A stretch of 64,000 bases of DNA from Pseudomonadota bacterium (GCA_018814305.1 JAHJAA010000091.1:1-64000); one strand, 5' to 3'; counted from the stretch's first letter, positions 36,142 to 47,210 are shown. Notes: generated by a model from the sequence alone, not told the origin. Numbers and translations: made by a program.

Positions 36142-36951
36142 TTAGAGGCACGTTTCAGTGGCTGTTGCCAAAAACGCAGTCAGTTCTTCCTGGTCGTAAA
36201 AGGCCTGTTCAAAAAAGAGGCCTGAAGGTGGGGCGGTGAATCTGGTCGGCACTTCCAGCGGGTTGTTCAGGAATTCACTGATCTGATCAGGGGTGAGGTT
36301 GCCCCGCCCCACTTCAATGAGCACCCCAGCCATCTTCCGCACCATCTTCCAGAGGAAGTGCGAACCGACGACCCGTAATCGCAGGATCTCTCCGTCATTG
36401 TAGAGAAACACCCCGTTGAGCATGACCTTGGTTGATTTCTTGAGTTCCTGTTTTTCAGCAAAGGAGGCGAAGTCGTGCATGCCGGTAAAGCGTCGGCCGG
36501 CGTCGGCCATGGCCTCCAGGTTTAAAGGCTCCCTGATCCACCAGACATATTTTTTGTGAAAGGCATTCTTGCGAAGGGCGAACTGGTAAAGATAACTCCG
36601 ACCGATACAGTTATGACGGGCATGGAAGCGGGGAGAACATCCGGTAACGTCCAGGACCACAATGGCCGCCGGTAGCAGTTCGTTGAATTTTTCTAGGATT
36701 TCGAAGGGCGGCAGCACGGTGTTTGTTTCCAGATGGGCCGTATAGGACAAGGCATGAACCCCTGCGTCGGTGCGGCCATGCCCCTGGATGTCCAGATTGA
36801 GGTCGTGAAAAATCTCAGTTCCAGCCTTAAGCAGGCTGCCCTGGATGGTTCTGGCATCATCCTGCTTCTGCCAGCCACTGAAGCCGTTACCGTCGTACTC
36901 CAGGGTCAGCCGATATCGGTGCCGTTTGCTCGCCGTGATGTTTTTTTTCAT
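36142..36951 (-). CDS. truA: tRNA pseudouridine synthase A
   Basis: A 269-residue TruA that forms pseudouridine at positions 38-40 of many tRNAs. RLTLEYDGNGFSGWQKQDDARTIQG is split across the usual start, and the catalytic Asp lies in GHGRTDAGVHAL; LRKNAFHKKYVWW, HDFASFAEKQE and FLWKMVRKMAGVLIEVGRG are conserved. I prefer the ATG at 36951 (MKKNITASKRHRY); an ATG at 36963 is also possible but its ribosome site is too close. It stands alone, on the opposite strand to its neighbours. Confidence 0.95.
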   Translation of the reverse strand: MKKNITASKRHRYRLTLEYDGNGFSGWQKQDDARTIQGSLLKAGTEIFHDLNLDIQGHGRTDAGVHALSYTAHLETNTVLPPFEILEKFNELLPAAIVVLDVTGCSPRFHARHNCIGRSYLYQFALRKNAFHKKYVWWIREPLNLEAMADAGRRFTGMHDFASFAEKQELKKSTKVMLNGVFLYNDGEILRLRVVGSHFLWKMVRKMAGVLIEVGRGNLTPDQISEFLNNPLEVPTRFTAPPSGLFFEQAFYDQEELTAFLATATETCL

Positions 36952-37139
36952 AGTGTCTGGCATCCTTTCAGTTTTTGAAGGGGATTGATTCGAGGAGGGT
37001 AGCGGGGAAGGAACCAGTCAGCAAGAATTATTTTGTCCCGTTGAATTGATCAGGTGCCATCGTTCGAATCAACGGGTCTTGAAAAAATAATTACAAAATA
37101 TCCATTGAATCAGTCAACCTGTGTGATAACAATTAAGTA

Positions 37140-37302
37140 TGATGGCGTCGTAAAAAGTCGCTCTACTGCGTCGTAGCGGGTTCACGAAATGCTCGACATA
37201 CCATATGTATGCCTCCGCTTTCGCGACACCACTACTCCTTGTATACCAACTTTTTACTTAGCCATCTCGAACCAGTACTATGGACTTTTTACGAGTCCAT
37301 CA
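37140..37302 (+). mobile_element. MITE-like element, copy 1
   Basis: 163 bp with imperfect terminal inverted repeats: TGATGGCGTCGTAAAAAGTC at 37140-37159 and, at 37283-37302, the complement of TGATGGACTCGTAAAAAGTC. A direct repeat AAGTATGA overlaps both outer edges, as expected of a target duplication. No protein is encoded. It is similar to the element at 14324-14498 in opposite orientation. Such TGATGG(A/C)-ended elements are frequent in Deltaproteobacteria. Confidence 0.75.
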
Positions 37303-37386
37303 AGTATGACAGAAGAGCTACTCTATTAAAAAACGGTCCTGGCATGTCCTCACTCGGGGAATCCTGGCTCCGAATGGTGTTGAGGT

Positions 37387-37989
37387 GTGCTGGTGGAAAG
37401 TATTCATTTTGAGGATTTTGTGGTTGGTCAAGGGCCGAAGTTATTGTTCCTTCTTCTGCTTGTGGTAGCTGGGATCATCGTTTATCTCTCGGTAAGCCGG
37501 TTTGTTTTGATGTTGTACCGGCGAAATGCCATATCTGAGTCTTTTTCCCAGGTTTTTAAGAACATCACAAAATTTATAATTCTCGTGACGGTTTTTCTTT
37601 TTACCCTGCAACAATTGGGAGTGACGATATCGACCATCGTGGCCTCGCTTTTGACCATGGCGGCAATGATTGCCATTGGCTTCATCGCCGTCTGGAGTGT
37701 CCTCAGTAATTTCCTTTGTTCTTTTCTGGTGATTCTGTTCACCCCTTTTCGGATTGGCGATGAAATTGAAATAACCGAGGTTGTCGGCGGCCCCGGGCTT
37801 CGTGGTCGAGTGGTTGATTTCAATATGATGTACACCGCCATCCTTGAAAGCGGTGTTATCCCTGAGGAAGAGCGGGCTCTCATCCGCATCCCCAACAACA
37901 CTTTTTTTCAGAAGGCGATTAAACGTTGGAAAGGGGATGAGCGAAAGAGCATTGAAAAATATCTCCTGGATAAATCATTATCAAAGTAG
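37387..37989 (+). CDS. MscS-like small mechanosensitive channel protein
   Basis: A 200-residue MscS-family protein with three hydrophobic segments (about 17-35, 55-75 and 85-120). The pore-lining helix and beta-domain start are clear in AIGFIAVWSVLSNFLCSFLVILF followed by FRIGDEIEI, split here across the family signature. It is shorter than E. coli MscS (286), lacking much of the C-terminal domain. A GTG start is used (37387 or 37393). It lies 145 bases before the N-ATPase operon on the same strand. A role in releasing solutes on osmotic downshock is likely. Similar small proteins accompany N-ATPase operons in some genomes, which I recall but cannot check. Confidence 0.8.
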   Translation: MLVESIHFEDFVVGQGPKLLFLLLLVVAGIIVYLSVSRFVLMLYRRNAISESFSQVFKNITKFIILVTVFLFTLQQLGVTISTIVASLLTMAAMIAIGFIAVWSVLSNFLCSFLVILFTPFRIGDEIEITEVVGGPGLRGRVVDFNMMYTAILESGVIPEEERALIRIPNNTFFQKAIKRWKGDERKSIEKYLLDKSLSK

Positions 37990-38098
37990 AGTTGTTCTCG
38001 AGGGAATGGGGCGCAGAAAAAAATATCCTTTAACATGTCAGCCCATTTCGGATGACCCTTTTGATTGTTTGATGAGTTAAGGGTTCAGTTTGTTATAA

Positions 38099-39502
<1,404 letters not shown>

Positions 39503-39505
<3 letters not shown>

Positions 39506-39600
39506 TCATAGGTAACGCATCTTTGAACGCTCAGCCCTGCCCGCATAGTGTGGCTATAGCGGGCAGGGCTGAGCGTTCAAATCTACGCCACCTGTGATCA
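39503..39600. repeat. Nested hairpin element between atpD and atpC
   Basis: The outer arms TGATCATAGGT (39503-39513) and ACCTGTGATCA (39590-39600) pair with one mismatch. The inner arms at 39522-39544 and 39559-39581 are a perfect 23-bp stem whose tip is CCGC-ATAG-TGTGG-CTAT-A-GCGG. The left edge begins with the atpD stop codon. The element sits inside the operon, so it is more likely a processing or stability signal that changes the ratio of beta to epsilon than a terminator. Confidence 0.8.
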
Positions 39601-39625
39601 TTTTTAAATTAGAAGGTTGTGTCCC

Positions 39626-40012
39626 ATGATGATGTTAACCATTCAACTCCCGACCGACCGATTTCTTGAAAAGAAGGTTGGGAAGGTTAAGGGAGAAGGG
39701 CCTGCCGGGGAATTTTGTTTAAAACCGAAGCATCTTGATTATGCCACGGTCCTTAGCCCGGGGGTTTTGTCCTATGTAACTGCCGAGGGCCGGGAAGAGT
39801 ATCTGGCCGTTGACCGTGGTATCTTAGTCAAACAGGGCGAGCAGATCATGGTTGCCACCCGACGGGCGGTGGCCGGTGAATTGGGTCAACTGACCGTAGA
39901 GATTGAGAAAATGCTCCAGGAAGGCGATGAGCGGGAAAAGCAGAACCGTTCTGCGGTGGCGAAACTTGAGGTGGGTTTTATTAAACGATTTCTTGAGTTC
40001 AGCCATCGATAA
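39626..40012 (+). CDS. atpC: N-ATPase epsilon subunit
   Basis: A 128-residue F1 epsilon subunit: the beta-sandwich (TIQLPTDRFLEKKVGKVKGEGPAGEF in two pieces) is followed by a helical C-terminal half. It links the rotor to F1 and inhibits hydrolysis. Second gene of the N-ATPase operon, in the atpC position immediately after atpD. The ATG at 39626 is first of three tandem ATGs, preceded by AGAAGG; the frame allows a TTG start 9 bases earlier. Confidence 0.9.
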   Translation: MMMLTIQLPTDRFLEKKVGKVKGEGPAGEFCLKPKHLDYATVLSPGVLSYVTAEGREEYLAVDRGILVKQGEQIMVATRRAVAGELGQLTVEIEKMLQEGDEREKQNRSAVAKLEVGFIKRFLEFSHR

Positions 40013-40162
40013 GCGGGCTTTTAACCATTTTGAAACCATCCATTTTTACGGTGGAGCGCTGTCTCTGCTATCGCGGGAGCACTCCCTATGCTTACCGGCA
40101 GTTAGGTGCAATTCCGCATAACTGTTTATCGGTGGCACTGAACCACCAAAGTGAATTCTCTT

Positions 40163-40474
40163 ATGAAACGACAAGACGATTTCCCTAAACGTGTTGATGG
40201 TCGGGAGCAGAAGAAACTTGCCTCCCGTCAGGAAGGGAAAAAGGTCTGGTTTGGGTTGGGGATGTTCGGTATGGTCGGCTGGTCGGTGGCGCTGCCCACT
40301 GTGGCGGGTGGTTTTCTGGGGATCTGGCTTGATGCCCATTGGGTCGGCCGCTATTCCTGGACCTTGATGCTGATCCTCGGAGGACTGGGGTTTGGGTGTT
40401 ATAATGCCTGGTATTGGATTCAGAAGGAAAGGCGGGATCCAGACAATTCGCTGAACTCAGGAGAAGGAAAATGA
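40163..40474 (+). CDS. atpQ: N-ATPase accessory membrane protein AtpQ (AtpI-like)
   Basis: A 103-residue protein with two hydrophobic segments separated by a short loop (GLGMFGMVGWSVALPTVAGG and YSWTLMLILGGLGFGCYNAW), the AtpI topology. It is in the atpQ slot of N-ATPase operons; AtpQ and AtpR are specific to that type and are thought to help c-ring assembly. An ATG at 40163 or a GTG at 40151 could start it. The stop overlaps the next gene by 4 bases. Confidence 0.8.
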   Translation: MKRQDDFPKRVDGREQKKLASRQEGKKVWFGLGMFGMVGWSVALPTVAGGFLGIWLDAHWVGRYSWTLMLILGGLGFGCYNAWYWIQKERRDPDNSLNSGEGK

Positions 40475-40746
40475 TGGTCGGCTTGCCCTTGATTGGGGGA
40501 CTTCTCGGCGGGATTATCGCCGGGCTCTATTATTTTTACGGGCTCTTGCTGACTGTCCGGCGGGTTCCGCTGAGTCCCCAGCCCAAGCGGCTTCTGTTCA
40601 TGAGTTATCTGGGCCGGTTGGTCCCGGTGGTACTGGTCATGATGTTCCTGGCCCGGCGGGATCCGGGGGGATTCGTGGCCTTTATCCTCGGTTTTTTTCT
40701 GGCCCGGATGGTGCTGACCCGAAAGATCGCCCGGCAGAGAGGGTAA
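40471..40746 (+). CDS. atpR: N-ATPase accessory membrane protein AtpR
   Basis: A 91-residue membrane protein with three hydrophobic segments (GLPLIGGLLGGIIAGLYYFYG, LVPVVLVMMFLA and GFVAFILGFFLARMV). It has the AtpR pattern of N-ATPase operons. I start at the ATG at 40471, overlapping the AtpQ stop (ATGA). It has no counterpart in ordinary F-ATPase operons. Confidence 0.8.
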   Translation: MMVGLPLIGGLLGGIIAGLYYFYGLLLTVRRVPLSPQPKRLLFMSYLGRLVPVVLVMMFLARRDPGGFVAFILGFFLARMVLTRKIARQRG

Positions 40747-40750
40747 GGTC

Positions 40751-41461
40751 ATGCATTTGAGCCCGGACTCCATCATCATTTTTCAGGTTGGCCTCGTGAA
40801 GGTTAATGGCACCTTGGTGTTTACCTGGCTGGTGATGCTCCTTCTCTCCTTTGGTTCATGGCTGGTAACCAGACGTCTGTCAACCGGGGCGGAGGTTTCC
40901 CGGTGGCAGAGTTTGCTCGAAAGTGTCGTCACCTTAATCCTTGGACAAATCAAAGATGTAACCAGGCAGGATCCCCGGCGTTTTCTTCCGTTTCTGGGCA
41001 CCCTCTTTATTTTTGTAGGAACCTGTAATCTGTTGTCGGTGATTCCTGGATTTCTGCCGCCCACCGGGTCCCTGTCCACCACCACGGCCCTGGCCTTATC
41101 CGTTCTGGTGGCGGTACCCATCTATGGCATAGCCGATACCGGATTTGGCGTCTACCTGCAGAACTATGTCAGGCCGACTCCTCTGATGCTTCCGTTTAAT
41201 ATCACCGGTGAAATCAGCCGGACCCTGGCCTTGGCGGTGCGGTTATTCGGCAATGTCATGAGCGGCTCGATGATCGGTGGGATCCTGTTGGCCATAGCCC
41301 CGCTGTTTTTCCCGGTGATCATGCAACTCTTGGGGTTGCTCACCGGGATTGTTCAGGCCTATATCTTTGCCATTCTTGCCGCGGTCTATATCGCCGCCGG
41401 TTTAAAGATCCATGAAAGTCAGGTGTCGCCGGAAAACAATGCGACGCCGGAAACCCAATAA
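40751..41461 (+). CDS. atpB: N-ATPase a subunit
   Basis: A 236-residue Fo subunit a with about five to six helices. The functional Arg is in RTLALAVRLFGNVMSG, facing the c-ring carboxylates, followed by the conserved GLLTGIVQAYIFAILAAVYIAAG in the last helix. It forms the ion half-channels between the membrane phases. The spacing is 4 bases from atpR, and the next gene is 11 bases downstream. Confidence 0.95.
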   Translation: MHLSPDSIIIFQVGLVKVNGTLVFTWLVMLLLSFGSWLVTRRLSTGAEVSRWQSLLESVVTLILGQIKDVTRQDPRRFLPFLGTLFIFVGTCNLLSVIPGFLPPTGSLSTTTALALSVLVAVPIYGIADTGFGVYLQNYVRPTPLMLPFNITGEISRTLALAVRLFGNVMSGSMIGGILLAIAPLFFPVIMQLLGLLTGIVQAYIFAILAAVYIAAGLKIHESQVSPENNATPETQ

Positions 41462-41472
41462 GGAGTGAAAAA

Positions 41473-41751
41473 ATGGACAGTTTAGCACTTGTTGCGGTCG
41501 CCTCGATTATCTCCGCAGGGCTCTGTATCGGACTTGGCGCCATCGGTCCGGCTCTGGGGGAAGGGCGCGCCCTGGCCCAGGCCCTGGCCTCTATCGCCCA
41601 GCAACCCGATGAAACCAATACCATCACTCGAACCCTGTTTGTCGGACTAGCCATGGTCGAATCCACCGCGATCTATTGTTTCGTGGTCTCCATGATCCTG
41701 ATCTTTGCCAATCCATTCTGGAACTATTTTTTAACCAGGGTAGGGGGATAA
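41473..41751 (+). CDS. atpE: N-ATPase c subunit with Na+-type site and second carboxylate
   Basis: A 92-residue two-helix c subunit. Glu63, Ser64 and Thr65 (VESTAIY) with Tyr68 give the Na+-type ion site of helix 2, like Ilyobacter tartaricus. In helix 1, Glu30 (GPALGEGR) stands where Na+ enzymes have Gln, giving the double carboxylate reported for N-ATPases. A Shine-Dalgarno AAGGAG precedes the ATG. Na+ transport is inferred from residues, not measured. Confidence 0.94.
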   Translation: MDSLALVAVASIISAGLCIGLGAIGPALGEGRALAQALASIAQQPDETNTITRTLFVGLAMVESTAIYCFVVSMILIFANPFWNYFLTRVGG

Positions 41752-41754
41752 TCA

Positions 41755-42492
41755 ATGCTCATTGACTGGACCACAGTCATCTTTCAGCTCATTAATTTTT
41801 TGATACTGATTGTCCTGTTGAAACGGTTTCTCTATGGGCCGATTATTCGGGCCATGGATGAACGGGAGCGGACCATCGCCGCCCGGCTGGCCGAGGCCTC
41901 AAGGGCCGAACAGGAAGCGCAGGAACATGCCCGGGTTCTCGCTGCCGAACAAAAGGAGTTTGCCGATCGGCGGGCGGTATTGCATGATGAGGCCCAGCAG
42001 GAGCTCGATCGCTGGAAGGATCAAAGCCTGGATCGTCTGAAGGAGGAGGTAGCCGCCAAACAACAGAGCTGGCAACAGACCCTTGATGAAGAGCAGGAGA
42101 CCTTTCGCAAAAAGTTGAAGGTCGTCATCGGTCAGCAGGTGTTCTCTGTTTCACGGAAGGTGCTGGCTGACTTGGCCGATAATCGTCTGGAAAGACGCCT
42201 CCTTGAGGTCTTTCTGGAAAAAATCAGCCGGGAAGCCGAGGGATTTTCCGGAGATCAGGGCTCAGTGACCATCCGCTCCGGCTTTCCCTTGGTGGATGAG
42301 GAGAAAAAACGCCTGGATGAGGGGCTCGATAAAATCTTTCCCGGCCATGGCGCGCTCGATTTTCAAGAGGATCCGGCCTTGGGGTTCGGGCTGCGATTAT
42401 TGACTGGAGATCGGCAATGGGAATGGAATCTCAGTCGGTATCTTGATGATATGGAAGAAGATATTATCCAAACGCTACGCAGGTCCCCATGA
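41755..42492 (+). CDS. atpF: N-ATPase b subunit (extended)
   Basis: A 245-residue b subunit. An N-terminal membrane helix ([21 protein letters not shown]) is followed by a long charged coiled coil (about 35-150). It is much longer than the usual 156 residues, and the C-terminal 80 residues ([37 protein letters not shown]) resemble the delta-like end seen in N-ATPases, which have no separate delta gene. None occurs here. It overlaps the atpA start by 4 bases. Confidence 0.88.
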   Translation: MLIDWTTVIFQLINFLILIVLLKRFLYGPIIRAMDERERTIAARLAEASRAEQEAQEHARVLAAEQKEFADRRAVLHDEAQQELDRWKDQSLDRLKEEVAAKQQSWQQTLDEEQETFRKKLKVVIGQQVFSVSRKVLADLADNRLERRLLEVFLEKISREAEGFSGDQGSVTIRSGFPLVDEEKKRLDEGLDKIFPGHGALDFQEDPALGFGLRLLTGDRQWEWNLSRYLDDMEEDIIQTLRRSP

Positions 42493-44051
42493 ATACTCCC
42501 AAAACCCTTACGGACGTCCTCGACGAAACCTCCAGTCAATTGACCAAAGATCTGGCCGCCTATGATGCCTCGGTTTCAAAAGAAGAAATCGGCCAGGTCT
42601 TTTCCGTGGGGCAGGGGATTGTCTGGGCCCATGGGCTGGCCTCGGTCAAATCTGAAGAACTGGTGGTTTTTCCCAGTGGGGTGCTGGGGGTGGTTCTAGA
42701 CATTTTGCCGGACCGGACCGGGATCGTCCTGCTGGGGTATGACCAGGGTTTGGCTGCAGGCGATCAGGTTACCCGAACCGGGCGGATACTTGAGGTCCCG
42801 GTTACGGATTCATTGCTTGGCCGGATTGTCGATCCCTTGGGCAAAGCCCTCGACAATAAAGGAGCGGTTAAGGCAACCGATTACTTGCCGGTGCAGCGGG
42901 AGGCCCCGCCGATCATGGCCCGGGGGCCGGTTAACCGGCCTTTACAGACAGGGATCAAGGTGATTGACGCCCTGATCCCCATCGGTCGCGGACAGCGGGA
43001 GTTGATTCTGGGTGATCGGCAGACCGGCAAAACTGCGGTGGCCTTGGATACCATCATCAATCAGGCTGATAAAGATGTGATCTGTATATACTGTGCCATC
43101 GGGCAGCGCAGTTCAGCTGTGGCTAAATTGATAGCCCACCTTAAAGAGCACAAGGCGCTGGATTATTCCATCGTGATGGTGGCGGAGGGCAGTGATCCCC
43201 CTGGATTACAGTATATCGCCCCCTATGCCGCAACCTCCATGGCAGAATACTTCATGGCCCAGGGCCGGGATGTATTGGTGGTTTACGACGATCTCACCCG
43301 CCATGCCATCGCTTACCGGCAGATCTCTTTGCTGTTGCGGCGGCCGCCCGGGCGGGAGGCCTTCCCCGGGGATATCTTTTATATTCACAGCCGGCTACTG
43401 GAACGCTCCACCCGGTTGCGGGACGATGCCGGCGGCGGTTCCATCACCGCGCTGCCGATTATTGAAACTGAGGCCCAGAACCTTTCGGCCTATATCCCGA
43501 CCAATCTCATCTCCATCACCGATGGACAGATCTATCTGTCGCCAGAGCTTTTTCAAAAGGGTTTTTTCCCGGCGGTGGAGGTGGGTAAATCCGTCTCTCG
43601 AGTCGGGGGTAAGGCGCAATTGACCGCCTACCGCAAGGTTGCCGGTGATCTCCGCCTGTCCTATTCCCAGTTTCAGGAATTGGAATCATTTGCCCGGTTC
43701 GGTACCCGCCTGGATGAGGCCACTCGTAAGACTTTGGCCCATGGCCGCTGCGTCCGGGAGGTGCTTAAGCAGCAACAGTTTTCCCCGATGCCCGCCTTCG
43801 ACCAGGTGGCGATTCTCATGGCGACCAACCTGGGAATGCTCGATGCCATCCCTTTGGACGGGATCTCGGCGATTGAAAAGCGGATCAGTGATGAGTTGCG
43901 GAAGATTTCCGGCCTGAGTGAGCGGCTGAGTAGTGCCGCCAAGGATGATCCGGTTTGGAGTGAACTCCGGGAGATGCTGGCGAAGATCATTGCTGAGGTG
44001 CCCTCTCCTGTCGTTCCTGATTCTGAACCAGCGCTATCGGCGGAGGAGTAG
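42489..44051 (+). CDS. atpA: N-ATPase alpha subunit
   Basis: A 520-residue F1 alpha subunit, the non-catalytic nucleotide-binding partner of beta. It has the P-loop [15 protein letters not shown] (about 175-189), the [24 protein letters not shown] block (split) and [22 protein letters not shown] near the end. It overlaps the atpF stop by 4 bases and is followed by atpG after 3 bases. Beta-first order of the operon is unlike the housekeeping order. Confidence 0.96.
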   Translation: MNTPKTLTDVLDETSSQLTKDLAAYDASVSKEEIGQVFSVGQGIVWAHGLASVKSEELVVFPSGVLGVVLDILPDRTGIVLLGYDQGLAAGDQVTRTGRILEVPVTDSLLGRIVDPLGKALDNKGAVKATDYLPVQREAPPIMARGPVNRPLQTGIKVIDALIPIGRGQRELILGDRQTGKTAVALDTIINQADKDVICIYCAIGQRSSAVAKLIAHLKEHKALDYSIVMVAEGSDPPGLQYIAPYAATSMAEYFMAQGRDVLVVYDDLTRHAIAYRQISLLLRRPPGREAFPGDIFYIHSRLLERSTRLRDDAGGGSITALPIIETEAQNLSAYIPTNLISITDGQIYLSPELFQKGFFPAVEVGKSVSRVGGKAQLTAYRKVAGDLRLSYSQFQELESFARFGTRLDEATRKTLAHGRCVREVLKQQQFSPMPAFDQVAILMATNLGMLDAIPLDGISAIEKRISDELRKISGLSERLSSAAKDDPVWSELREMLAKIIAEVPSPVVPDSEPALSAEE

Positions 44052-44054
44052 CCG

Positions 44055-44927
44055 ATGGAAACCATGGAGAGTCTCGGCAGGAAGATCAAGACATCCCATG
44101 ATCTGTTGTCGGTGGTCAAGACCATGAAGAGTCTGGCTGCGGTGAATATTCGGCAGTATGAAGCTGCTGCTGAGGCCATGGATGGCTATATTGAGGTGAT
44201 TGAAAAGGGCTGGCAGGTCTTTTTTAAAAACAGGCCGCTCTTGGGTCGACGAAAAAAGGTGTCCCAGTCGGTTTTTCTGGTCATCGGGTCGGATCAGGGG
44301 ATGTGCGGTCAGTTCAATGAAAATATCATCCGCTATGCCCTGGCGGAGGCCGGTTCCGCCGGACTGACCGGCTTTGACAAGATATATTGGTCCGCCGGTG
44401 ATCGTTTACGGGCCGGACTGGTGGAAGAGGTCCCTGTCCAGGAGCATTACGGGCTGCCGTCATCTCCGGGCGCCATCGGTGATCTGATGTATGAGATCAT
44501 TGAAAAATTCGCGGACCTTCACGATAGTCAAGGAATTGAAACCTTTCATCTCTTCTATAACCGCCTGGAAAAGGGCGCCACCTATGATTCTACCACCGAA
44601 AGGGTTCTGCCTCTTGCTCCGCAATACGGTGATGAAAAACGTCGCGAGTCCTGGCCCAATCGATGTCTGCCGATGATTGGAGTTGAATCCTCTGTGTTTT
44701 TTGAGCAACTCTTTCAGCAGCACATCTTCGGGATGATCTTTAAGGCGTTTTCCCAATCCCTGGCCAGTGAGAACGCGGCCCGCCTCGCCGCCATGCAGGC
44801 TGCCGAAAAGAATATTCTGGAGATGGAAGAGCGGCTTCAGGGCCGGTTCCGAGAAACCAGGCAGAACACCATCACCGCCGAACTCCTGGATATCATTTCT
44901 GGGTTTGAGGCGTTATCACCCGCTTAG
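44055..44927 (+). CDS. atpG: N-ATPase gamma subunit
   Basis: A 290-residue F1 gamma subunit, the rotor shaft. The N-terminal helix (SLGRKIKTSHDLLSVVKTMKSLAAVNI) and the C-terminal long helix ending in NILEMEERLQGRFRETRQNTITAELLDIISGF, given here as its parts, are the family hallmarks, and SDQGMCGQFN is the conserved central turn. It is the last gene of atpDCQRBEFAG and is 24 bases before a cotransporter gene on the same strand. Confidence 0.93.
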   Translation: METMESLGRKIKTSHDLLSVVKTMKSLAAVNIRQYEAAAEAMDGYIEVIEKGWQVFFKNRPLLGRRKKVSQSVFLVIGSDQGMCGQFNENIIRYALAEAGSAGLTGFDKIYWSAGDRLRAGLVEEVPVQEHYGLPSSPGAIGDLMYEIIEKFADLHDSQGIETFHLFYNRLEKGATYDSTTERVLPLAPQYGDEKRRESWPNRCLPMIGVESSVFFEQLFQQHIFGMIFKAFSQSLASENAARLAAMQAAEKNILEMEERLQGRFRETRQNTITAELLDIISGFEALSPA

Positions 44928-44951
44928 ACTGATTTTGGAGTATCCATTTTT

Positions 44952-47210
44952 ATGGTCATGACTGACGCAGAAAAGAGAAATCAGGGCCGAAATCAGTTCG
45001 GTACCTTCGGGGGGGTATTCACCCCGGCTATCCTGACCATTCTCGGCGTCATTATGTTCATGCGCGCCAATTTTGTGGTTGGGGAGGCCGGGATCATCGG
45101 TGCCGTCGCCATCCTGGTGATCGCCAAGTCGATCACCCTGATGTCCTCGCTCTCCATTGCAGCGGTCAGCACCAATATCCAGGTCCGGGGAGGTGGCTCC
45201 TATTTTCTGATTTCCAGAGTCCTGGGTGTCGAATTCGGGGGGGCCATCGGTATTGCCCTGTTCTTTGCCCTCTCCCTCTCCGTTCCATTTTACATCCTGG
45301 GTTTTGCCGAGGCGTTGACCACCTCGTACCCCCAGATTACCCCATATTTTCTGATGATCTGCCTGGCCACCGCCACGGCGCTCTTCCTGATTGCCTATTA
45401 TGGCGCGGGGCTTGCTCTTAAGGCCCAGTTTGTGATTATGGCATTTTTGATGCTGGCTATAATCGCCTTTCTGGGCGGTGGGTTGCTGGATTTTTCCGTG
45501 GATCGGTTCGTCAATAATTTGTCTCCCGCTTATGGCCTTGATATTGGCCGTTCCGCAACCGGAGTTCGTTTCGGGTTCTGGATGGTCTTTGCCCTCTATT
45601 TTCCGGCGGTAACCGGGATTGACGCTGGGGTCAATATGAGCGGTGACTTGAAGGACCCCGGCGTCAGCATTCCCCGGGGAACTTTAGCGGCGGTCGCTGT
45701 CGGTTTTCTGGTCTATCTGGCTCAGATCATCATCTGTGGCGGGGCCTGGGATCGGGCCGATCTTATCCATAACCCCTTCGGGTTGCTCAAGGAAAACGCC
45801 CTGTTTGGCCTATCCTGGCTGGTGGTTTCCGGGGTGGTGGCCGCTACCCTTTCTTCGGCCCTGGGCAGTCTGTTGGGCGCCCCCCGGGTGCTCCAGGCGG
45901 TCTCTCGAGATCGGATTATGAAGTTTCTGATGTTTTATGCCAAGGGGGCCAAGAAGGGTGATGAGCCAAGGCGGGCGCTCATTCTGACCTACCTGATCAC
46001 CGTTCTGGTGTTGCTCTGGGCCGGTAATGCCAGCGGCGGTGGGGCTTTGAATGCTATTGCTGCCATCATCACCATGTTTTTCCTGTACAGTTACGGGATG
46101 ATCAATCTGGCGGCGTTCATCGAGGACTTCGGGGATAACCCCTCCTTCCGCCCCCGGTTCCGTTTTTATCACTGGTCATCGTCTCTCCTTGGTGCCCTGG
46201 CCTGCGTGGCGGTCTCGATCCTGATTAACTGGATCGCCTCCATCGCCGCAATTTGTATTATCATCATATTCTTTTGGCACATCAGGACCAGAAACCTTAC
46301 CGCAGCCTTTGGCGACGCCCGGCGGGGTTTTGTTTATAACGCCATTCGAAAGAACCTTCTCCGGCTCAGCCGAATGCCTGAGGACACCAGAAATTGGCGA
46401 CCGACCATGCTGGTCTTTTCCGGGATACCGGCCCTGCGCGAACCATTGGTGACCTATGCCATCTGGATTGCTGCCAAGCGGGGGCTCGTCTATCTGGCCG
46501 ATATTTTGGAGGGTGATTTTATGGAACTTGCCCCCCGTCGACCGGGGGCGCTCCGCCAACTGGAGAAGTTCTGTCAGGAAAAGGAGATTGAGGCCTTTCC
46601 TGCAGTGGTCACCGCCGATACCATCGAACATGGGGTTTCCATGCTGCTGCAGGCCACGGAAACCGGGCCGATTCATCCCAACGTTGCCATTTTTGGCTGG
46701 TCATCGGAGTACGACCATCTCTCCGCGTACCTTCGACAACTGCGCATTGCCGCCGTCCTTGAGATGAGCATCTTTCTCTTTTCGGTTCGGGGGTTGCCCA
46801 GGCCGGGCCTGCATAAACGGATCGATATATGGTGGCGTGGTCGGAAAAACGGCGAGATGATGCTCCTGGCCGCTCATCTGATGACGGAAAACTGGGAATG
46901 GGAGAACACCGAAATCAGATTGCTCCGGGTGGTGGAAAATGAGGAAGGTCAACTGCCCGCCAGCGATGCTCTGGCTGAGATCATCAAGCTTTCCAGGGTT
47001 AAGGCCTATCCTCAGGTTATCGTGAGTCAGGATCTTTTTGAAACTATTTTCCGAGAATACTCCGGAGAAGCGGATTGTATTTTTCTGGGTTATGAATTGC
47101 CGGAATCAGAAGATGAAAAGAAATGGCACGGATTCTATCAGAAACTCCTCTATAAGATGCCGACCACGATCTTGGTGAATTCGAAAATCAGTGAGCTTAT
47201 CGAAGCTTGA
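44952..47210 (+). CDS. SLC12-type cation-chloride cotransporter
   Basis: A 752-residue membrane protein of the cation-chloride cotransporter family in the APC superfamily. The opening FGTFGGVFTPAILTILGVIM and MFMRANFVVGEAGIIGA are family signatures, followed by 12 helices to about residue 450 and a large soluble C-terminal half with a USP-like nucleotide-binding look. In animals these move Na+/K+ with Cl-; bacterial homologues are poorly known. The gene is only 24 bases from atpG and shares its direction, so a link to Na+ or osmotic balance together with the N-ATPase is likely. It ends at a strong 14-bp hairpin. Confidence 0.88.
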   Translation: MVMTDAEKRNQGRNQFGTFGGVFTPAILTILGVIMFMRANFVVGEAGIIGAVAILVIAKSITLMSSLSIAAVSTNIQVRGGGSYFLISRVLGVEFGGAIGIALFFALSLSVPFYILGFAEALTTSYPQITPYFLMICLATATALFLIAYYGAGLALKAQFVIMAFLMLAIIAFLGGGLLDFSVDRFVNNLSPAYGLDIGRSATGVRFGFWMVFALYFPAVTGIDAGVNMSGDLKDPGVSIPRGTLAAVAVGFLVYLAQIIICGGAWDRADLIHNPFGLLKENALFGLSWLVVSGVVAATLSSALGSLLGAPRVLQAVSRDRIMKFLMFYAKGAKKGDEPRRALILTYLITVLVLLWAGNASGGGALNAIAAIITMFFLYSYGMINLAAFIEDFGDNPSFRPRFRFYHWSSSLLGALACVAVSILINWIASIAAICIIIIFFWHIRTRNLTAAFGDARRGFVYNAIRKNLLRLSRMPEDTRNWRPTMLVFSGIPALREPLVTYAIWIAAKRGLVYLADILEGDFMELAPRRPGALRQLEKFCQEKEIEAFPAVVTADTIEHGVSMLLQATETGPIHPNVAIFGWSSEYDHLSAYLRQLRIAAVLEMSIFLFSVRGLPRPGLHKRIDIWWRGRKNGEMMLLAAHLMTENWEWENTEIRLLRVVENEEGQLPASDALAEIIKLSRVKAYPQVIVSQDLFETIFREYSGEADCIFLGYELPESEDEKKWHGFYQKLLYKMPTTILVNSKISELIEA

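Noticed and set aside
37050-37080. A tRNA T-loop-like GTTCGAATC
   Set aside because: No cloverleaf could be formed around it.
40003-40136. A fourth nested hairpin at the atpC stop (CCATCGATAA with TTATCGGTGG)
   Set aside because: The outer arms pair, but the inner stem and shared apex are not convincing.
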